Shown here in pieces: positions 16,777 to 25,560 of a DNA stretch of 57,684 bases. How positions within the stretch are numbered: position 1 is the stretch's first letter; the number at the start of each line of letters is the position of its first letter. Source of the stretch: Comamonadaceae bacterium (GTDB lineage Bacteria > Pseudomonadota > Gammaproteobacteria > Burkholderiales > Burkholderiaceae_C); contig CANFQF010000003.1 in NCBI GenBank assembly GCA_947449025.1, positions 1 to 57,684 of the forward strand, in the 5' to 3' direction. The position numbers and the translations under genes were made by a program. A model generated the notes under the pieces. It was given only the letters and a program-made list of their open reading frames with translations. It had not been told where the DNA came from and searched no databases.

Positions 16777-18120
16777 TCAGCCGACCCGCAGCTCGTACTT
16801 CTGGATCTTCTCGATGAGTGTCGTTCGCTGCAGTTGCAGCAGTCGTGCCGTCTGAGAGACGTTGCCATTGGTGCGCAGCAGGGCCTGTTCGATCAGGCTG
16901 CGCTCGATCTTCGTGAGCTGCTGCTTAAGGGGCAAGCCTTCGGGCGGCAGGCTCACAATGCCCTGGGCCAGGCAGACGATCTCTTCGACCCGATTGAAGG
17001 GGGGGTCCGCAGGCGATCCGGATTCAGACGCCAGGGCAAGGCCCTCCCCCGTCCCGCTCGGCATGCCGTGCCCCAGGCCCGCATCGACCGTCCAGTCCGT
17101 CATGACCGGGGCTGTCATCGCCGCGGCATTGGCAGCAGGCGATGCAGGCGCTGGTGGCAGGCCGGCCTCTCCGAGCAGGGTGAAGATCATCTCGTCACCC
17201 GCCGCGACAGGGGTCGGTGCCGCTGCACCTGCCATCGGCCAGGGCGCGTGTGATTGCGAGTGCGGTTGCGGGGGTGCCTGCGCGGGCGCAGATGGGGCGC
17301 GCATACCCGGCGCGCCCGCCATCCCCGACAAAGCCGGCTGTGGCCGCATGCCCGGCGGGAGCATGGCCAAGGGAATTTCAGCCAGGGTGACGCAGCGGGC
17401 GGGGAACAAAGTCGTGAACCGGTCGACCAGGTTCGACAGCTCGCGCACGTTGCCGGGCCAGGCATAGGTCAGCAGGGCATGCAGCAGGTCTGGCGCGAAA
17501 GAGATCGGCTCTTGTCCGTCCATCGCATGTCGGGCCGCGTAAAAGTCCAGCAGATCCTGCACATCTTGGGGCCGCTCGCGCAGCGGTGTGGTGTGGCACG
17601 GCAGGACATTGAGGCGGTAATACAAGTCTTCGCGGAAGCGCCCCTCGCTCACGGCTGCCGCCAGGTCCCGGTGGGTTGCGGCAACAACCCGCACGTCAAT
17701 TTCCACCTGGCGCGCGGCGCCTACCGGCTGGATGGCCCGGTCTTGCAACACGCGCAGCAATTTGACCTGCATGTCCAGAGGCAAGTCGCCGATTTCATCG
17801 AGGAAAAGCGTCCCACCGTCGGCCATCTCGAAGCGTCCCAGTCGATCGCCCACTGCGCCCGTGAAGGCACCCTTGCGGTGACCGAACAGTTCGCTTTCGA
17901 GCAGATCCCTGGGAATGGCGCCGCAGTTGATTGGGACAAACGGGCCCTTGCGCCGTGGGCTCTGCCGATGTAGCGCTTGTGCAACGAGTTCCTTGCCCGT
18001 GCCGCTCTCACCGCTGACCAGCACGGTGGAATGTGAGTTTGCCAGGACCTTGATCAGGGCGAGCAAGGCCTGCGTCGAGGCGCTCTTGCCGATGATGGGG
18101 GTCGAGGAAAGGGGCGGCAT
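16777..18120 (-). CDS. Sigma-54-dependent activator, FleQ-like, without receiver domain
   Basis: This is an enhancer-binding protein of 447 residues that should remodel RNA polymerase-sigma-54 with ATP. The AAA+ domain starts almost at residue 1: Walker A G37-ESGTGKE, the sigma-54 contact loop GAFTGA at 84-89, Walker B with D108-E109, and the arginine finger region [10 protein letters not shown] Pro/Ala/Gly-rich insert follows (about 255-370). The C-terminal Fis-type HTH ([25 protein letters not shown]) closely resembles that of FleQ. The N-terminal FleQ/receiver domain is absent, so control must come through the AAA+ domain, for instance by FlhG, or by expression. The likely target is the flhA promoter. 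Confidence 0.88.
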   Translation of the reverse strand: MPPLSSTPIIGKSASTQALLALIKVLANSHSTVLVSGESGTGKELVAQALHRQSPRRKGPFVPINCGAIPRDLLESELFGHRKGAFTGAVGDRLGRFEMADGGTLFLDEIGDLPLDMQVKLLRVLQDRAIQPVGAARQVEIDVRVVAATHRDLAAAVSEGRFREDLYYRLNVLPCHTTPLRERPQDVQDLLDFYAARHAMDGQEPISFAPDLLHALLTYAWPGNVRELSNLVDRFTTLFPARCVTLAEIPLAMLPPGMRPQPALSGMAGAPGMRAPSAPAQAPPQPHSQSHAPWPMAGAAAPTPVAAGDEMIFTLLGEAGLPPAPASPAANAAAMTAPVMTDWTVDAGLGHGMPSGTGEGLALASESGSPADPPFNRVEEIVCLAQGIVSLPPEGLPLKQQLTKIERSLIEQALLRTNGNVSQTARLLQLQRTTLIEKIQKYELRVG

Positions 18121-18393
18121 GGACTGCTAGTTGCTCCCGCCAATCTGCGCAGGAATGAAAACTTTCGTGGACTTTATGAATCCCTTTTGAGCGCTGACAC
18201 TTCCAAAGGAATCAATTTGACATAGGTGTTCGGACAGACGGGCAACGACCAGCGTCACTCCGCGTGCCTAACTCTCTCAAAGACTCACTTTCCCGCGTTT
18301 TTGCAGGCCTCACAATCGCATGAATATGCACATTGCCTCCCATGCCAATTTTGCTGCCTGTGGCATCTCCAACGCTTTTGAGAAGGGGCTCCT
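18121..18393. other. Divergent intergenic region between the sigma-54 activator and the response regulator
   Basis: The stretch is AT-richer than its surroundings and must hold the promoters of both flanking genes. TTGACA occurs at 18217-18222 on the plus strand, but no fitting -10 box lies 16-18 nt beyond it. I see no sigma-54 or sigma-28 element and no clear inverted repeat. AAGGGG lies about 6 nt before the response-regulator start. Confidence 0.4.
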
Positions 18394-19032
18394 ATGCGCG
18401 CTTTATTGATCGAAGATGACCTGGTATTTGCCGGCGCCATGGGGCGCGCGGTTCGAGGTCTTGGTGAGGGCTGGCAGGCGGACTTGGCTACAACGGTCTC
18501 GGAAGGCCTGCAGCAGGTGGACGCGGCGGGCGAGGACCTGCGACTCGCACTGGTGGACATGTCACTTCCCGACGGCTCGGGCCTCACGGTGATCCGCGCC
18601 CTGCGAGAGCGGCGACCCGACGTGCCGGCCTTGGTCGTCTCCACGCTCTCGAGCGAGCGCAGCGTGGTCGACGCGATCGCCGAGGGCGCACGCGGCTATC
18701 TCCACAAGAGCGATCCCCTGATCGCGCTGACCGCCTCCATCGCGCAGGTGCTGCAAGGGCACTATCCGATCAGTCCGTCGCTGGCCCGTTACCTGTTCAA
18801 CCTGGTCCGGCCCGACCCGACGGTCCCCGCTGCGCCACAGATACAACTCACGCCGAGGGAAACCCAGACGCTACGCTGCATTGCCCAAGGAATGGCCTAC
18901 CTGGAGGCGGCCCACGCGATGGGCGTGTCCCTGTCGACGGTGCAGTCTCACATCCGGAGCCTCTATCGAAAACTCGAGGTGCGCTCCCAGGTTCAGGCTG
19001 TGGGCAAGGCCAGGGAACAAGGGCTGCTGTGA
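18394..19032 (+). CDS. NarL/FixJ-family two-component response regulator
   Basis: The protein has 212 residues. The receiver domain (about 1-120) shows the acidic pair E7-D8-D9, the phospho-acceptor D55 (VDMSLPDGSG), the Thr/Ser switch residue region (VVSTLSS) and the Lys of HKSDP near 105. The LuxR-type HTH (about 145-207) reads LTPRETQTLRCIAQGM, then VSLSTVQSHIRSLYRKLEV. It should be phosphorylated by the kinase encoded next, whose GTG start overlaps its stop. Target genes are unknown. Its place beside the FleQ-like gene may be chance or may link it to motility. Confidence 0.93.
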   Translation: MRALLIEDDLVFAGAMGRAVRGLGEGWQADLATTVSEGLQQVDAAGEDLRLALVDMSLPDGSGLTVIRALRERRPDVPALVVSTLSSERSVVDAIAEGARGYLHKSDPLIALTASIAQVLQGHYPISPSLARYLFNLVRPDPTVPAAPQIQLTPRETQTLRCIAQGMAYLEAAHAMGVSLSTVQSHIRSLYRKLEVRSQVQAVGKAREQGLL

Positions 19033-20837
19033 GTGGCACCCGCCTGGTGGCCCGGCTGTTGCTGGGATGCGCCCTCCTGGGGTCAGGTTTGGCAGGGGCA
19101 GGTGTCGCCCCCGTCGTTCACGAATTGGACCAAGCGACGCTGGCGCTGCGCAAGCAGCAATCGGAGGTCAAGCTCCCTCACACGCTGTCACGGGACCAAT
19201 TTGACCCGGCTGGTGAGCGCGTGATTTACCGGCTGACGCTGACCCTGCCCGAAATGCCCGCGACATCCCTGGCGGTGTCCATCGTCAAAGCCAGCCGATC
19301 GGCCACCATTCGTGTCAATGGCCATGACTTGGGTGGCTGCGCGCCGGGCCCCCTCGAAGGCCTGCGCTGCGCGCAAGCGCCCCTTTTCGTGCAAACCCCA
19401 GATGCGGTCTGGCAAGCAGGCGTCAACCACATCGAGGTGGAAGTCTTTGCCAACAGCATGCAGACCAATGGCCTGTCGCGGGTCCTGGTCGGACCTGCCC
19501 AGACCCTGTACGACGAGTCGCACAGGTCGGCCCAGTTCTGGCGGCAGGGCCTGGTCATGGCGATCAGTTGGGCCACGGCCGCGTTTGGCTTGCTGGCCCT
19601 TTTCATCGGCCTGCGCTACGCCAGTCCGCAGCGGCGGGGCTTTCTTTGGTTCGGCCTTGCCTGCCTGCTGCGGGCGACCAGCAATCTCTATGCGACCACC
19701 GTCTCGGTCCATGACGAAGCCTTTGGGATCCAGTGGGCCTTGACCGCCGCGCGGCTGGCGGCGATCCCGGTGATGATGTTGACGCTGCTGAGTTTTTTCG
19801 AGCGCCGACTGCCCAAACTGGAGCGATGGCTGGTTGGCTATGCATTGGCCCTGCCTCTCCTCGTGGCAGCCACGGGTGCGCGCACGGACCTAGCGATGTT
19901 GATGGCCTTGCCGGGCGTGCTGACCGCGGTGTACCTCGTGCCCGTGATCAGCGGCTGGGTGCTCGACGAGCGCTCCCGGACGGGCTACCTGATGTTGGCA
20001 GCGCTCGTCGCCCTGCTGGCCTGCGGCCTGCATGACATCTGGGCACTGGCAACGGCAGACGGCTTCGACCGGCCCATGGCGCTGCCCTTGGCCAATGGTG
20101 TCCTTTTGCTCACGCTGGGCAGCATCATCATCGGCAGAATGGCCAGCGCCCTGGCCATCGCCGCGAATCTCAATGAAACCCTGCGTGAGCGGGTGGAGGC
20201 GGCCGAATCCGACCTGCGCCTGCAGCACCAGACGATTGTCGAATTGGAGCGCCAGCATGCTCGGACCGAGGAACGCGAACAGTTCCTGCGGGACCTGCAC
20301 GATGGCCTGGGCTCCCACCTGGCCAGCGCGCGAATCCTGCTGGAAGACGACAAGCTGCCACAGGCGCAGGTACGCGAGCTGATCGACGACTGCATGGACG
20401 ACATGCGGCTGCTGCTCGACGCCTCGGGCGCGCAGGCGCAGCTGGCCGACGCACTGGGAAGCCTGCGCTACCGATTCACCCAGCGGCTTGGCTCAGCGCC
20501 CGTGCAGGTGCACTGGACCCTGGACCTGGACGAACTGCCGCCACTACCCAAGACGACAGTGCTGCAATTGCTGCGACTGGTGCAGGAGGCGCTGACCAAT
20601 GCGCTGCGTCACTCAGGAGGCAAGCAGATTCAGGTCGTCGCCCACTACGATGCCAGCCACGCGCGTCTGCAACTGAGCGTCGCCGACAACGGCAAAGGGA
20701 TGCGCAAGAGCGCCGGCGAGGGTCGCGGCTTGGGCAATATGCGCCACCGCGCGCAACGGGTGGGCGCTTCGCTGAACTTTCACAGCGGCCTTGGCGGGAC
20801 ACAGGTAGCGCTGGAGTGGCAAGTGCCCCGCGCATGA
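19029..20837 (+). CDS. Membrane sensor histidine kinase (7TM sensor, HisKA_3 type)
   Basis: The protein has 602 residues: a signal-peptide-like N-terminus (1-26), a periplasmic beta-rich domain (about 30-165) like a 7TMR-DISM extracellular domain, about seven membrane helices (170-375) and a coiled coil (385-415). The kinase core has H424 in LRDLHDGLGSHLASAR, the HisKA_3 dimerisation motif typical of NarL partners. The ATPase domain has the N box (VQEALTNALRHSG) and the G boxes DNGKGM and GRGLGNM. It starts at GTG 19029, overlapping the regulator stop. The signal is unknown; the beta-rich domain often binds carbohydrates in this architecture. Confidence 0.92.
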   Translation: MSGTRLVARLLLGCALLGSGLAGAGVAPVVHELDQATLALRKQQSEVKLPHTLSRDQFDPAGERVIYRLTLTLPEMPATSLAVSIVKASRSATIRVNGHDLGGCAPGPLEGLRCAQAPLFVQTPDAVWQAGVNHIEVEVFANSMQTNGLSRVLVGPAQTLYDESHRSAQFWRQGLVMAISWATAAFGLLALFIGLRYASPQRRGFLWFGLACLLRATSNLYATTVSVHDEAFGIQWALTAARLAAIPVMMLTLLSFFERRLPKLERWLVGYALALPLLVAATGARTDLAMLMALPGVLTAVYLVPVISGWVLDERSRTGYLMLAALVALLACGLHDIWALATADGFDRPMALPLANGVLLLTLGSIIIGRMASALAIAANLNETLRERVEAAESDLRLQHQTIVELERQHARTEEREQFLRDLHDGLGSHLASARILLEDDKLPQAQVRELIDDCMDDMRLLLDASGAQAQLADALGSLRYRFTQRLGSAPVQVHWTLDLDELPPLPKTTVLQLLRLVQEALTNALRHSGGKQIQVVAHYDASHARLQLSVADNGKGMRKSAGEGRGLGNMRHRAQRVGASLNFHSGLGGTQVALEWQVPRA

Positions 20838-20910
20838 AAAAGCCCGCTTCTGCGGGCTGATCTAAAAGCTCGCTTCTGCGAGCTTGTGTGAAAGCCCGCT
20901 ATTGCGAGCT
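20836..20910 (-). terminator. Three tandem hairpin terminators with exact 26-bp period
   Basis: Three 18-nt hairpins lie at 20841-20858, 20867-20884 and 20893-20910, exactly 26 bp apart. Stems are 7 bp with 4-nt loops. On the minus strand each is followed by T residues (5, 4 and 3 respectively), so each reads as an intrinsic terminator for the tRNA-Val and hupB direction. Copy 2 differs from copy 1 by a paired change (C-G to T-A) that keeps the stem, while copy 3 has one mismatch. On the plus strand, the array also lies right behind the kinase stop. Confidence 0.8.
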
Positions 20911-20950
20911 TGTGCCAGAGGGCCAGACAAAGCCGGCGGGGGCTGGAGGG

Positions 20951-21026
20951 TGGTGGGTGCTGAGGGGCTCGAACCCCCGACCTACGCCGTGTAAGGGCGA
21001 CGCTCTACCAACTGAGCTAAGCACCC
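20951..21026 (-). tRNA. tRNA-Val, anticodon TAC
   Basis: The 76-nt gene folds into a full cloverleaf on the minus strand. The acceptor stem is GGGTGCT/AGCACCC, the D-arm is GCTC-AGTTGGTA-GAGC, the anticodon loop is CTTACAC with anticodon TAC (valine codons GTA, GTG and, by wobble, others), and the T-arm has GGTTCGAG. CCA is encoded. The first pair of the anticodon stem is a mismatch. It follows hupB by about 30 bp in the same direction, before three terminators. Confidence 0.97.
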
Positions 21027-21057
21027 CTCTCATGCGCGCCGCGCTGGCAACAAAGAT

Positions 21058-21330
21058 TCAGTTCAGGGCGTCCTTCAGTCCCTTGCCCGGACGGAACTTG
21101 GGCACTTGGGCCTCGTCGATGGTAATGGCTTTGCCGGTGCGCGGGTTGCGGCCGGTGCGGCCGGCGCGCTTGGTGACGGCAAAGGTGCCAAATCCAACCA
21201 GGGAAACTGAGCCGCCCTTTTTCAGCGTGTTCGTGACAGCCCCCAGCATGGCCTCCAGCGCGCGTCCAGCGGCGGCCTTGGAGATGTCGGCATGCTTGGC
21301 GATGTGCTCGATCAGATCGGTCTTGTTCAC
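21058..21330 (-). CDS. hupB: DNA-binding protein HU-beta
   Basis: HU bends and compacts DNA as a dimer. The 90-residue protein is full length: [20 protein letters not shown] at the N-terminus, the GFGTF turn, and the DNA-binding arms with [10 protein letters not shown] followed by [14 protein letters not shown]. The start is GTG at 21330, with GAGGGA about 8 nt upstream. A good sigma-70 promoter lies at 21383-21412. It appears to be co-transcribed with tRNA-Val. Confidence 0.98.
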   Translation of the reverse strand: MNKTDLIEHIAKHADISKAAAGRALEAMLGAVTNTLKKGGSVSLVGFGTFAVTKRAGRTGRNPRTGKAITIDEAQVPKFRPGKGLKDALN

Positions 21331-21683
21331 GAATGTCCCTCAGGGAGTTGGATTGAAGTTATCAGATTGGCCGAGGACACAAATTAAATCCACGGGCTCG
21401 GGTCGCTGTCAATAAGGCAAGTACTCTGGAAAAGATGAGGGCATAAGGGCGCGTCGTTTGTCTACACCGCGCCTACGAGCCCTACCTTGGCCGGAAATGG
21501 ACCTCTGCCCCTGAAGGGGAACCGAGGAAACCGAGGAAACCGAGGAAACCGAGCGCCGACGTCGAGCACCGGCGCCGAGCACCGGAGGTCACATTTTAGA
21601 GGCAAGCCAAACGCGAGCTCCTTCGCACTCCTGAAAGAAGTTGCCACCCACCAGAGCAACGGTCATGGTCACAGCAAACAGGC
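21331..21683. other. Intergenic region between hupB and pgsA with a 9-bp tandem repeat
   Basis: These 353 bases contain the hupB promoter. Apart from it I see no gene. A 9-bp unit AACCGAGGA is repeated three times exactly (21521-21529, 21530-21538, 21539-21547), with a partial fourth copy to 21556. GAGCACCGGCGCC and GAGCACCGGAGGT then repeat imperfectly up to about 21590. No intrinsic terminator for the pgsA transcript is obvious. Confidence 0.5.
21383..21412 (-). promoter_or_regulatory. Sigma-70 promoter of hupB
   Basis: On the minus strand a perfect -35 TTGACA (21412-21407) is followed after 18 nt by TTTAAT (21388-21383), 5 of 6 matches to the -10 consensus. The start of transcription should be near 21376, leaving a leader of about 45 nt before the GTG. 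Confidence 0.75.
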
Positions 21684-22256
21684 TCAGCGCACACGCTGGC
21701 GAATCTCGGGAAGGGCGCGCTGCAGGTAGTAAACCATGGACCACACCGTCAGCACCGCGGCCGCCCAGATCAGCCAAGTCCCCCACCAGCCAGTGTCGAT
21801 GACGCCGAACAGGACACCGTCGTACAGCAGGAAAGGGATGGCCACCATCTGCACCGTGGTCTTGAGCTTGCCCAGCATGTGAACCGCCACGCTTCGCGAA
21901 GCCCCGATCTGCGCCATCCATTCGCGCAGTGCGGAGATGGCGATCTCGCGCCCAATGATGATGAGGCCGACAAAGACGTCGGCACGCCCCAGGTGCACCA
22001 AGACCAACAGGCTGGCACATACCAAGAACTTGTCGGCCACCGGGTCCAGGAAGGCGCCGAACGACGACGTCTGGTTGAGCTTGCGGGCGAGCCAGCCATC
22101 GGCCCAATCGGTCAGCGCGAACACGACAAAGAGCACAGTCGCCACCAGGTTCTGCACTTGGGCCGAAAGGCCCAGATAGAACACGCCCACGATCAGGGGG
22201 ATGGCGACGATGCGCGTCCAGGTGAGGATCGTGGGGATGGTGAAGAACATGGCCAC
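21684..22256 (-). CDS. pgsA: CDP-diacylglycerol-glycerol-3-phosphate 3-phosphatidyltransferase PgsA
   Basis: PgsA makes phosphatidylglycerol phosphate from CDP-diacylglycerol and glycerol-3-phosphate in the inner membrane. The 190-residue protein carries the CDP-alcohol phosphatidyltransferase motif DGX2ARX8GX3DX3D: it starts at DGWLARKL and ends at DPVADK (about 52-74). About five membrane helices follow the family pattern. It lies 24 bp downstream of uvrC, the same pairing seen in many proteobacteria. A second in-frame ATG two codons on is possible. Confidence 0.96.
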   Translation of the reverse strand: MAMFFTIPTILTWTRIVAIPLIVGVFYLGLSAQVQNLVATVLFVVFALTDWADGWLARKLNQTSSFGAFLDPVADKFLVCASLLVLVHLGRADVFVGLIIIGREIAISALREWMAQIGASRSVAVHMLGKLKTTVQMVAIPFLLYDGVLFGVIDTGWWGTWLIWAAAVLTVWSMVYYLQRALPEIRQRVR

Positions 22257-22280
22257 GATTCTGGCACGGCCCGGCCCGCT

Positions 22281-24152
22281 TCAGCGCAGGGCCCGGTAGA
22301 TCGTTTCGGCCAAGGCGGACGAGATGCCCTCGACCGTGCTGAGATCCTCCACGCTGGCATCGGCCACCCCCCGAATGCCGCCAAAGCGCTGCAGCAGACG
22401 GGCGCGCTTCTTGGCCCCAATGCCGGGTATCTCCTCCAAGCGCCCTCCCCCGACCCGCACCTTGTCGCGCCGGGCGCGCATGCCGGTGATGGCAAAGCGA
22501 TGCGCCTCGTCGCGAATCTGGGCCACCAGCATCAGGGCGGCCGAGTCGCGCCCGAGGTAGACCTTGTCGCGCCCGTCGGCAAAGACCAGCTCCTCCAGGC
22601 CCACCTTGCGGCCCTGGCCCTTTTCGACGCCCACGATGCGGGCCAGATCAAGACCGAGTTCGGTAAAGACCTCGCGGGCCATGCTCACTTGCCCCTTGCC
22701 ACCATCGACCAGCACCAGGTCGGGCATGCCACCTTCTTCAACCTTGCCGTAACGGCGGGTCAGCACCTGGCGCATGGCGGCGTAGTCGTCCCCGGGTGTG
22801 ATGCCCTCGATGTTGTAGCGCCGGTACTGGGCGCCCTGCATCTTGTGGTGGTGGAACACCACGCAGGACCCCTGGGTCGCCTCGCCGGCCGTGTGGGAAA
22901 TGTCAAAGCACTCGATGCGCAGGGCCTCCAGGTCGGCGACTGCCAGGTCGAGCGCGTCCACCAGAGCGCGGGTACGCGCCTGCTGAGACCCCTCCTCGGC
23001 GAGCAGACGGGCCAGTTGCAAGGCGGCGTTTTTCTCGCACATCTCGAGCCAGGCACGTCGGGTCTCGTGAGGCTGATGAACCGCGATGACCTTGTGACCT
23101 GCCTGCTGCGTCAGGGCCTGCACCAGGGCCCGGGGCACCGGGTGGCTGGTGACCAGCACCGGCGGCACTGCGATGCCGATGTAGTGCTGCGCGATGAAGG
23201 CCTCCAGCACAAGCGGATCGGCGTCGGGCTGCGGCCCATCCAATGCGCCAATGGCGTGAGCGTCCTCCACATGGCTGGGGAAATAGGGGCGGTCCCCCAA
23301 GTGGCGGCCGCCGCGCACCATGGCCAGGTTGACGCAGGCACGCCCGCCCTGCACACGCACCGCCAGGATGTCCACGTCCCGGTCGTCGGCTGTTTCGACA
23401 CTTTGCTGATGCAGCACCCGGGAGAGCGCACTGACCTGGTTGCGCAACTCGGCCGCCTGCTCGAACTCCAGCTTCTCGGCGTGCGCCATCATCCGCGCCT
23501 CCAAGTCCGCCATCACCTCGCCGGCCTGCCCCTGCAAAAAGGCCTCGGCATGGGCGACATCGCGCGCGTAGTCCTGCGCGCTGACCAGCCCGACACACGG
23601 CCCCGAGCAGCGCTTGATCTGATAGAGGAGACAGGGGCGCGTGCGGTTGGCATAGACCGTGTCTTCGCAGGTGCGCAGCCGGAATACCTTTTGCAGCAGC
23701 TGAATCGACTCCTTGACCGCCCAGGCGCTGGGGTAGGGGCCGAAGTAGCGATGCTTGCGATCAATCGCACCGCGGTAGTAGGCCATGCGCGGGAAGGGGT
23801 CGGAAGGCCCGCCGATCTTCAGGTAGGGGTAGCTCTTGTCGTCCCGAAACAGGATGTTAAAGCGCGGGCTCAGCGCTTTGATCAGGTTGTTTTCGAGCAG
23901 CAGCGCCTCGGCCTCGGAGCGCACCACCGTGGTCTCCATCCGCACGATCTTCGACACCATATGGCCGATGCGCGTGCCGTCGTGGTTCTTCTGGAAGTAG
24001 CTCGAGACGCGCTTTTTCAGATCGCGGGCCTTGCCCACATAGAGCACGCCCCCTTCGGCATCGAAATAGCGGTACACGCCGGGCAAGGCCGGCAAGCTGG
24101 CGACCTGCGCCAGCAATTCGGGGGGGTGCGCCTGCGCGGGGTCCTGGGCCAT
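22281..24152 (-). CDS. uvrC: Excinuclease ABC subunit C (UvrC)
   Basis: UvrC makes both incisions in nucleotide excision repair, in complex with UvrB on damaged DNA. The 623-residue protein has four visible parts: a GIY-YIG nuclease near residues 18-45 ([27 protein letters not shown]), a UVR/UvrB-binding motif around 200-235 ([18 protein letters not shown]), an RNase H-like second nuclease (about 380-540, with [10 protein letters not shown]), and two C-terminal helix-hairpin-helix repeats ([21 protein letters not shown]). The ATG at 24152 is chosen by family length; an upstream extension of 22 codons would overlap earP. It starts only 19 bp from the divergent earP. Confidence 0.97.
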   Translation of the reverse strand: MAQDPAQAHPPELLAQVASLPALPGVYRYFDAEGGVLYVGKARDLKKRVSSYFQKNHDGTRIGHMVSKIVRMETTVVRSEAEALLLENNLIKALSPRFNILFRDDKSYPYLKIGGPSDPFPRMAYYRGAIDRKHRYFGPYPSAWAVKESIQLLQKVFRLRTCEDTVYANRTRPCLLYQIKRCSGPCVGLVSAQDYARDVAHAEAFLQGQAGEVMADLEARMMAHAEKLEFEQAAELRNQVSALSRVLHQQSVETADDRDVDILAVRVQGGRACVNLAMVRGGRHLGDRPYFPSHVEDAHAIGALDGPQPDADPLVLEAFIAQHYIGIAVPPVLVTSHPVPRALVQALTQQAGHKVIAVHQPHETRRAWLEMCEKNAALQLARLLAEEGSQQARTRALVDALDLAVADLEALRIECFDISHTAGEATQGSCVVFHHHKMQGAQYRRYNIEGITPGDDYAAMRQVLTRRYGKVEEGGMPDLVLVDGGKGQVSMAREVFTELGLDLARIVGVEKGQGRKVGLEELVFADGRDKVYLGRDSAALMLVAQIRDEAHRFAITGMRARRDKVRVGGGRLEEIPGIGAKKRARLLQRFGGIRGVADASVEDLSTVEGISSALAETIYRALR

Positions 24153-24171
24153 GGGACCTATTATCCGGGCC

Positions 24172-25353
24172 ATGCGATGGGACATCTTTTGCCGCGTCAT
24201 CGACAACCTGGGCGACATCGGTGTCTGCTGGCGCCTGGCCGCCGAGCTGGCCGCGCGGGGCGAGTCGGTTCGCCTGTGGGTCGATGCGCCCGCCCCACTG
24301 GCGTGGATGGTCCCCGGCGGCCGCGACGGCGCGGCGCGCGTGGGCGTGAGCCTGCGGGACTGGGATCCGGCCAGCCAGGCTGAGGACGAACCTGGCGAGG
24401 TCGTGGTCGAGGCCTTCGGCTGCGACCCTCACCCGGGCTTCCTGGCGGCGATGGTGCTGGCCACCCGCGCGCGATGCGCGCAACCGGCCTGGTTCAACCT
24501 CGAGTACCTCTCGGCAGAGGACTGGGTCACGCGCTGCCACGGCCTGACCTCACCGGTGCTGGCCGGACCTGCCGCCGGTCTGAGCAAACGCTTTTTCTAC
24601 CCTGGGTTTACACCGGGAACGGGTGGGCTGGTCCGCGAGCGCGGGCTCGAGGAAAGGCGGGCCCGCTTCGACCGGGCCGCCTGGATGGCCGGCCTGGGAC
24701 TGGCCCCGACCGCGCCAGGCGAGCCACTGGTCAGCCTGTTTTGCTACGAGCCACCCGCCCTTCCCGGCCTGTTGGAACAGTTGGCGGCCGACGGTGCCCG
24801 GTTGCTGGTGACACCCGGGCGCGCCCATGCGGCGCTCGAGGCTGCACTGGCCACACTGGGATCGGCGCCACATCCCGCCTGGGACCTGCTGCCACCACTG
24901 CCCCAGAGCGGGTTTGACGAACTGCTCTGGGCCTGCGACCTCAACTTTGTACGGGGCGAGGACTCCCTGGTCCGGGCGCTGTGGGCTGGCCGTCCCTTCG
25001 TCTGGCAGATCTACCCTCAGCACGATAGCGTGCACCTGGACAAGCTGGCAGCGTTCCTCGACTGGCTGGAGGCGCCGGCCTCACTGCGCCAGGCCCACGC
25101 AGCCTGGAATGCGTCCGAGGGTACGGCGCCGAACCTGGCTGGCGCTGGCGAGGCGCCCCCTGGTACCGGCGCACTCCCATGGCCCGCGCTGGACCTGCCA
25201 GCCTGGACGCAGGCCACCCGCGCGGCCAGGGAGCGGCTGGGGGCTGGCCCCGAACTGGTTGCGCAGTTGATGGAAGCCGCCCAGCGCTGGGTGGGCTGCC
25301 CGACGGGCGCGGCCGAGGGGAGCGGCGGAGGGAGCCCCTCCGAATCCGGCTAA
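24172..25353 (+). CDS. earP: EF-P arginine rhamnosyltransferase EarP
   Basis: EarP transfers rhamnose from dTDP-rhamnose to Arg32 of elongation factor P, which is needed to relieve stalling at polyproline stretches. The 393-residue protein starts with the characteristic [23 protein letters not shown]. It ends after the conserved nucleotide-sugar-binding part ([11 protein letters not shown]-like: [17 protein letters not shown], then [18 protein letters not shown]). The ATG at 24172 fits that family start; an in-frame ATG at 24151 would reach into the uvrC start. efp lies 207 bp downstream with Arg at position 32, as expected for this pair. Confidence 0.96.
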   Translation: MRWDIFCRVIDNLGDIGVCWRLAAELAARGESVRLWVDAPAPLAWMVPGGRDGAARVGVSLRDWDPASQAEDEPGEVVVEAFGCDPHPGFLAAMVLATRARCAQPAWFNLEYLSAEDWVTRCHGLTSPVLAGPAAGLSKRFFYPGFTPGTGGLVRERGLEERRARFDRAAWMAGLGLAPTAPGEPLVSLFCYEPPALPGLLEQLAADGARLLVTPGRAHAALEAALATLGSAPHPAWDLLPPLPQSGFDELLWACDLNFVRGEDSLVRALWAGRPFVWQIYPQHDSVHLDKLAAFLDWLEAPASLRQAHAAWNASEGTAPNLAGAGEAPPGTGALPWPALDLPAWTQATRAARERLGAGPELVAQLMEAAQRWVGCPTGAAEGSGGGSPSESG

Positions 25354-25560
25354 AATACGCCGTTTTGCGGCTCGGCTTCGGCTGGCCGCAGTGTTCGGCG
25401 CCAATGGCGTGCCAACTCGTCGTGCCCATTCGCCCTCGGTTCGCCCGGGGCATTGAAGCACCCGGGCATCTGCCACCTCCCGTCGGACTCCGATCGCCTC
25501 CAACCGCCACTCCAGGCCATCCCAGGCCGCTCATCGAACCCGCCTCCCGAGGCCACCCCT
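25354..25560 (+). promoter_or_regulatory. Leader and probable promoter region of efp
   Basis: The 207-bp gap holds a -10-like TAAAAT at 25351-25356 that overlaps the earP stop codon. No good -35 lies 17 nt upstream, so its strength is unknown. The remaining leader is about 195 nt and GC-rich. GAGG lies about 7 nt before the efp ATG. No riboswitch-like fold was recognised by eye. Confidence 0.35.

Noticed and set aside
18217-18222. TTGACA as the -35 box of the response-regulator promoter
   Set aside because: No -10-like hexamer lies 16-18 nt downstream.
20841-20918. Three 26-bp repeats considered as a CRISPR fragment
   Set aside because: Each unit is a hairpin with no spacer between copies and ends in a T-run on the minus strand; no cas gene is near.
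21879-24383. 834-codon open frame antisense to pgsA and uvrC
   Set aside because: It runs through two certain genes, lacks any family character, and its composition follows from the codon bias of the sense genes.
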